From JACCWP01 sp963801045 (GTDB lineage Bacteria > Actinomycetota > Actinomycetes > Propionibacteriales > Nocardioidaceae): a DNA stretch of 64,000 nucleotides. The notes beneath the pieces were generated by a model, which searched no databases, was not told the origin of the DNA, and saw only the letters and a list, made by a program, of their open reading frames with translations. The DNA is taken from NCBI GenBank assembly GCA_963801045.1, contig CAWDDC010000004.1, forward strand, positions 372,001-436,000, given 5' to 3'. This document shows, in pieces, positions 58,885 through 64,000 of this stretch; within the stretch, counting starts at the first letter, position 1, and every line of letters starts with the position of its first letter. Made by a program: the position numbers and the translations under genes.

Positions 58885-60581
58885 GCCACGACTACGACGT
58901 CCTCGTCGTCGGGTCCGGCTTCGGCGGCAGCGTCAGCGCGCTGCGCCTGGTCGAGAAGGGGTACCGCGTCGGCGTGCTCGAGGCGGGACGTCGCTTCGCC
59001 GACGACGAGCTGCCGGAGACGTCGTTCGACGTGCGCCGGTTCCTGTTCGCTCCGGCCCTCGGCTGCTACGGCATCCAGCGCATCGACGTGCTGCGCGACT
59101 GCCTGATCCTGTCCGGTGCCGGCGTGGGCGGCGGCTCGCTCAACTACGCGAACACGCTGTACGAGCCGCCCGAGGCGTTCTACCGGGACCGGCAGTGGGC
59201 CGACATCACCGACTGGCAGGCTGAGCTCGCGCCGTACTACGACCAGGCCCGGCGGATGCTCGGCGTCACCACGTACGACCGGACGACGCCGAGCGACCGG
59301 GTGATGCGTGAGGTGGCCGCCCGGATGGGGGTCGAGGACACGTTCGGTCCCACCCCGGTCGGTGTGTTCCTCGGCCTGCCCGGCGAGCAGGTCGACGACC
59401 CGTACTTCGGTGGCGCCGGACCGCGGCGCACCGGCTGCGTCGACTGCGGCTCGTGCATGACCGGGTGCCGGCACGGCGCGAAGAACACCCTGGTCAAGAA
59501 CTACCTCTGGCTGGCCGAGCAGGCCGGCGCCGAAGTGCACCCGCTCACGACCGTCGAGCGGGTCGCGCCGCTGCGCGGGGGCGGGTACGCCGTCGACACC
59601 CGGGCGACCGGGCCGGGCCGCCGGCGCCGCCGCCGGCTGACCGCCGGGCAGGTGGTGCTGGCCGCGAGCGCGCTGGGGACCCAGCGGCTGCTGCACCGGA
59701 TGCGGGACGAGGGGTCGCTGCCGCACCTGTCCCCGACGCTGGGCCGGCTGACCCGGACCAACTCCGAGTCGATCCTCGGCGCGATCGCGCCACGCGGCGG
59801 GGGCGAGGACTTCAGCCGCGGTGTGGCGATCACGTCGTCGTTCCACCCGGACGGCGACACCCACGTGGAGCCGGTGCGGTACGGGCCGGGCTCGAACCTG
59901 ATGTCGCTGCTGCAGACGGTGCTGACCGACGGCGCCCGGCCCGGCGAGGACAGCGAGCCGCGGTGGCGCAGCTGGCTGCGGGAGATGTGGCGGCAACGCC
60001 GGCACGTGCGCGACCTGTACGACCTGCGGCACTGGTCGGAGCGCACGGTGATCGCGCTGGTGATGCAGTCGCTGGACAACTCGATCACCACGTTCTCCAC
60101 CAGGGGACGGTTCACCGGCCGGTGGCGGCTCAGCTCGCGGCAGGGCCACGGCGCGCCCAACCCGACCTGGATCCCGCAGGGCAACACCGCCGTCCGGCAC
60201 ATGGCAGCCGTGGTCGGTGGCACCGCCGGCGGCAACGTCGGCGAGCCGTTCAACGTGCCGATGACCGCGCACTTCATCGGCGGCTGCGTGATCGGCGCCG
60301 GTGCCGACAGCGGGGTCGTCGACCCGTACCACCGGGTGCACGGCCACCCGGGCCTGCACGTCGTCGACGGCTCGACGATCTCGGCGAACCTCGGCGTCAA
60401 CCCGTCGCTCACCATCACCGCACAGGCCGAGCGGGCGATGGCGCTGTGGCCCAACCGCGGCGACCCCGATCCGCGCCCGCGGCCGGGTGAGCCGTACGCG
60501 CGGCTGGAGCCGGTGCTCCCGGTTCACCCGGCGGTGCCCGCCGACGCCCCCGGTGCCCTGCGGCTGCCGGTCACCGTCTGA
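58881..60581 (+). CDS. GMC-family oxidoreductase (cholesterol-oxidase/ChoD-like)
   Basis: 566 residues. FAD dinucleotide fold VVGSGFGGSVSALRL (about 9-23), GAGVGGGSLNYANTLYEPP (about 75), and C-terminal HFIGGCVIGA with the conserved His (about 463) and GVNPSLTITAQAERAM. An unusual CxxCxxCxxxC-type stretch (GCVDCGSCMTGC, about 186-197) recurs in ChoD-like actinobacterial proteins. The mycobacterial homologue ChoD lies next to guaB3; here it lies next to guaA, keeping the purine association. Sterol oxidation is inferred from family only. Confidence 0.9.
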   Translation: MSHDYDVLVVGSGFGGSVSALRLVEKGYRVGVLEAGRRFADDELPETSFDVRRFLFAPALGCYGIQRIDVLRDCLILSGAGVGGGSLNYANTLYEPPEAFYRDRQWADITDWQAELAPYYDQARRMLGVTTYDRTTPSDRVMREVAARMGVEDTFGPTPVGVFLGLPGEQVDDPYFGGAGPRRTGCVDCGSCMTGCRHGAKNTLVKNYLWLAEQAGAEVHPLTTVERVAPLRGGGYAVDTRATGPGRRRRRRLTAGQVVLAASALGTQRLLHRMRDEGSLPHLSPTLGRLTRTNSESILGAIAPRGGGEDFSRGVAITSSFHPDGDTHVEPVRYGPGSNLMSLLQTVLTDGARPGEDSEPRWRSWLREMWRQRRHVRDLYDLRHWSERTVIALVMQSLDNSITTFSTRGRFTGRWRLSSRQGHGAPNPTWIPQGNTAVRHMAAVVGGTAGGNVGEPFNVPMTAHFIGGCVIGAGADSGVVDPYHRVHGHPGLHVVDGSTISANLGVNPSLTITAQAERAMALWPNRGDPDPRPRPGEPYARLEPVLPVHPAVPADAPGALRLPVTV

Positions 60582-60612
60582 CGGGCGCGCCCCGCAACGA
60601 CCCCGGAATGGC

Positions 60613-60650
60613 CGCGGGCCCGACCGGGGAGGGAGATGGCCGGGCCCGCG
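60613..60650 (+). terminator. Hairpin after the GMC oxidoreductase
   Basis: CGCGGGCCCG (60613-60622) pairs with CGGGCCCGCG (60641-60650), 10 bp perfect, 18-base purine-rich loop. It starts 32 bases after the stop and has no T-run. Confidence 0.6.
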
Positions 60651-60656
60651 AGCCGG

Positions 60657-60716
60657 CTGGCTTGTGCGACCAGCCAGGACCCGGCCCAAGGGAGGGAGCG
60701 GAGGGACTGGGTCCTG
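60657..60716 (+). other. Structured region upstream of guaA with competing stems
   Basis: CTGGCT (60657-60662) pairs with AGCCAG (60672-60677), and CAGGACCC (60675-60682) pairs with GGGTCCTG (60709-60716). The two stems share 60675-60677 and cannot form fully together. Two GGGAGGGAG-type purine runs occur nearby. It could be a second terminator, a small RNA or an attenuator; guaA itself starts from a later leaderless-type promoter. Confidence 0.4.
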
Positions 60717-60787
60717 CCCGCGTCAACGAAGCAGCCGGGGGGCGGTTACGGACCAGGTCGATCCAGTTTCGCGGCGTCTGTCCCGGA

Positions 60788-60793
60788 TACGCT
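60788..60793 (+). promoter_or_regulatory. -10 element of guaA, leaderless type
   Basis: TACGCT followed by 6 bases and GTG 60800. Confidence 0.6.
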
Positions 60794-60799
60794 GCGGGG

Positions 60800-62379
<1,580 letters not shown>

Positions 62380-62496
62380 CGACCGCGCTGACCTGCGTGG
62401 CGGGTTGTTCCGCCTGCGTCAACACCCACGCACGCAAGGGCAACCATCTCGCCCGGGCGAACCGGCAGCGTGGTGCGTGTGTTTGCCTCACTGAGA

Positions 62497-64000
62497 ATGC
62501 ACCGTGCCCGCTGGACGCGAGCGGTGCGGGTGACGATGGGTGTCCTGGCGGTCGCGTTCGTGGTCCCCGTGCTCGCGGCCCAACCGGCGCAACCGGTCGC
62601 CGCCACCACCGACGAGGGCACGCAGGGCAGGTTGCTGCTCGTCCTCGACTCGTCGGGGTCGATGCGGGAGCCGGACGCCTCGGGGACCACCAAGATCGCG
62701 GCGGCCAAGCGTGCCCTCCGGTCGGTGGTCGCCGACCTCCCCGTGGCCGCGGAGGTCGGGATGCGGGTGTACGGGGCCACCGTGTTCGACCGGTCCGACC
62801 CCGGTGCGTGCACCGACTCACAGCTGGTGGTCCCGATCGCTCCGGTGGACAAGGCCACCTTGCTGCAGCAGATCGGGAGGTACCGGCCGTACGGCGAGAC
62901 GCCGATCGCGTACTCCCTGCAGCAGGCGGCCAAGGACCTCGGCCCGGACGGGAGCGGCACGATCCTGCTGGTGTCCGACGGCGAGGAGACGTGTCACCCG
63001 GATCCCTGCGCCGTGGCCCGGCAGATCCACGACCGCGGCATCGACCTGCGGGTCGACGTGGTCGGGATGAGCGTCCCCGACCAGGCCCGCCGGCAGCTGC
63101 AGTGCATCGCCGATGCCGGGGGAGGGGAGTACTGCGAGACCGACGACGCCGACGAGCTGGGCGGCTGCCTCGGCCGGGCGTCCCTGCGCGCCTTCCGTGA
63201 GTTCAGCGTGTCCGGGGATCCGGTGCAGGGCACGACCGACCGAGCCGGGGCGCCCGAGATCGGCCCGGGCCGCTACACCGACACCCTCGGCGGTGACGAG
63301 CAGGTGACCGGGCTGAGGTACTACCGGATCCCCAAGCCCCCGGGAACCACGCTGCACGTGGCGGTCACCGCGAGGACCGAGAACCCTCAGCAGTCGGACG
63401 CGATCAGCCTGGGTCTGCTCAACAGCGCGGGTCAGGAGTGCAGCTCCGGCGGCCAGACCACGTTGTCCGAGTACCAGGGCAACCCGGTGATCAACGCCAG
63501 CACGATCTTCCGCCCCGATGAGTCCGACACGTTCGGCTGCGGCGCCGAGGACGAGCTCCTGCTCGAGGTGCGCCGCGGCGACGAGATCCAGGACCGGGCC
63601 CCGGACACCGGCGACCTGCCGATCGAGATCCTGGTCATCAGCGAACCAGCGGTGACCAACCGGTCCGAGCTGCCGCGTCAGGCCGGCGAGCAGAGCATCG
63701 ACGACTCGCCGGTCCCGGCCGGACCGGTCCAGGGGCCGGTCGTCGGGGGCAGCACCTTCAGCGATGCGCCACTGCTGGAGCCCGGCACCTGGAGCGACAC
63801 GCTGCAGAGCGGCGAGATGCTCTTCTACCGGGTCAGCGCGGACTGGGGCGAGGCCCCGCGCATCACGGTCCGGATGCCGGCCGACCCGGCCCTGGAACAG
63901 CAGATCGACGTGCCGGGGACGCCGGTGACGACGTTCGCGTACGCACCGGACCAGACGCCGATCTCGCTCACCGGCTCCGACCAGGGGTACACGGGCAACT
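62497..64000 (+). CDS. Secreted VWA-domain protein (3' truncated by window edge)
   Basis: At least 501 residues, open to the last base. Signal peptide about 1-32 (RWTRAVRVTMGVLAVAFVVPVLAAQPA). A von Willebrand A domain follows, with the MIDAS DSSGS at about 52-56, threonine loop GETPIAYS near 133, and LVSDGEETCHPDPC (about 157). After about residue 240 come beta-rich segments (ADPALE, repeated GRYTDTLGGDEQVTGLRYYR and SDTLQSGEMLFYRVSA patterns), probably pre-peptidase-like or jelly-roll modules. Start chosen as ATG 62497; in-frame GTGs at 62470 and 62479 are possible. Metal-dependent adhesion is inferred. Confidence 0.85.
   Translation, partial: MHRARWTRAVRVTMGVLAVAFVVPVLAAQPAQPVAATTDEGTQGRLLLVLDSSGSMREPDASGTTKIAAAKRALRSVVADLPVAAEVGMRVYGATVFDRSDPGACTDSQLVVPIAPVDKATLLQQIGRYRPYGETPIAYSLQQAAKDLGPDGSGTILLVSDGEETCHPDPCAVARQIHDRGIDLRVDVVGMSVPDQARRQLQCIADAGGGEYCETDDADELGGCLGRASLRAFREFSVSGDPVQGTTDRAGAPEIGPGRYTDTLGGDEQVTGLRYYRIPKPPGTTLHVAVTARTENPQQSDAISLGLLNSAGQECSSGGQTTLSEYQGNPVINASTIFRPDESDTFGCGAEDELLLEVRRGDEIQDRAPDTGDLPIEILVISEPAVTNRSELPRQAGEQSIDDSPVPAGPVQGPVVGGSTFSDAPLLEPGTWSDTLQSGEMLFYRVSADWGEAPRITVRMPADPALEQQIDVPGTPVTTFAYAPDQTPISLTGSDQGYTGN

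Noticed and set aside
60608..60799. 64-codon N-terminal extension of GMP synthase
   Set aside because: Residues are Gly/Pro/Arg-rich and unlike GuaA; the region contains hairpins and a promoter hexamer right before GTG 60800.

Overview
This is a 64 kb chromosomal segment from a very GC-rich actinobacterium. The evidence is GTG starts, 4-nt stop/start overlaps (GTGA/ATGA), an N-terminally extended ribosomal protein S9, an acidic-tailed L17, GroEL with a His-rich tail, GuaB3 next to GuaB, and a DinB/mycothiol-type protein. A Propionibacteriales/Nocardioidaceae-like host is my guess; nothing here proves the family. No rRNA, tRNA, CRISPR array, insertion sequence or prophage gene was seen.

Layout. 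(1) 1-3639: end of the alpha ribosomal operon (rpsD partial, rpoA, rplQ), truA and an RsmC-like methyltransferase. (2) 3630-8439: an inserted block with an XRE regulator, a 405-base regulatory-looking gap rich in palindromes and G-runs, a TMEM175-type channel, an ABC-F ATPase and citrate synthase. (3) 8500-11032: rplM-rpsI-glmM. (4) 11076-13167: two tandem paralogous double-GNAT genes and a micro-frame that looks like the stub of a third. (5) 13180-22705: coaA, divergent from a tightly packed chain glmS-acpS-nnr-alr-hydrolase-udg-(GNAT-tsaE), then tsaB and a frameshifted rimI. No tsaD follows. (6) 22738-26950: acyltransferase, DinB protein, epimerase, two GNATs and a cupin. (7) 26971-29274: groES-groEL under two CIRCE operators, with a strong hairpin between the genes and a double-hairpin terminator.

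(8) 29296-33173: multicopper oxidase with a 4-TM protein, divergent from an ECF sigma factor and a membrane-anchored partner. (9) 33201-40655, minus strand: aceB-glcD-glcE-glcF-permease, which reads as a self-contained glycolate-to-malate operon. (10) 40891-44458: guaB, guaB3 and a nitrilase-family amidohydrolase. (11) 44491-47651: iron locus (5-TM protein, efeO, efeB) without an efeU permease and with an iron-box-like repeat. (12) 47648-57137: accessory stretch with a hydrolase-methyltransferase fusion, a DUF1992 protein, a nucleotidyltransferase, a coupled glycosyltransferase/FAD oxidase/AraC cassette, a secreted DUF5995-like protein and a second FAD oxidase. (13) 57274-62377: aldehyde dehydrogenase, GMC (ChoD-like) oxidoreductase and guaA. 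(14) A secreted VWA-domain protein runs off the right edge.

Functional themes: translation and transcription core, cell-wall precursors (glmM, glmS, alr), CoA/ACP cofactors, tRNA t6A modification, chaperonin, purine (GMP) synthesis split over two sites, glyoxylate metabolism and iron acquisition. Many genes start 6-8 bases after a TAnnnT hexamer with no ribosome-binding site, which suggests frequent leaderless transcription.
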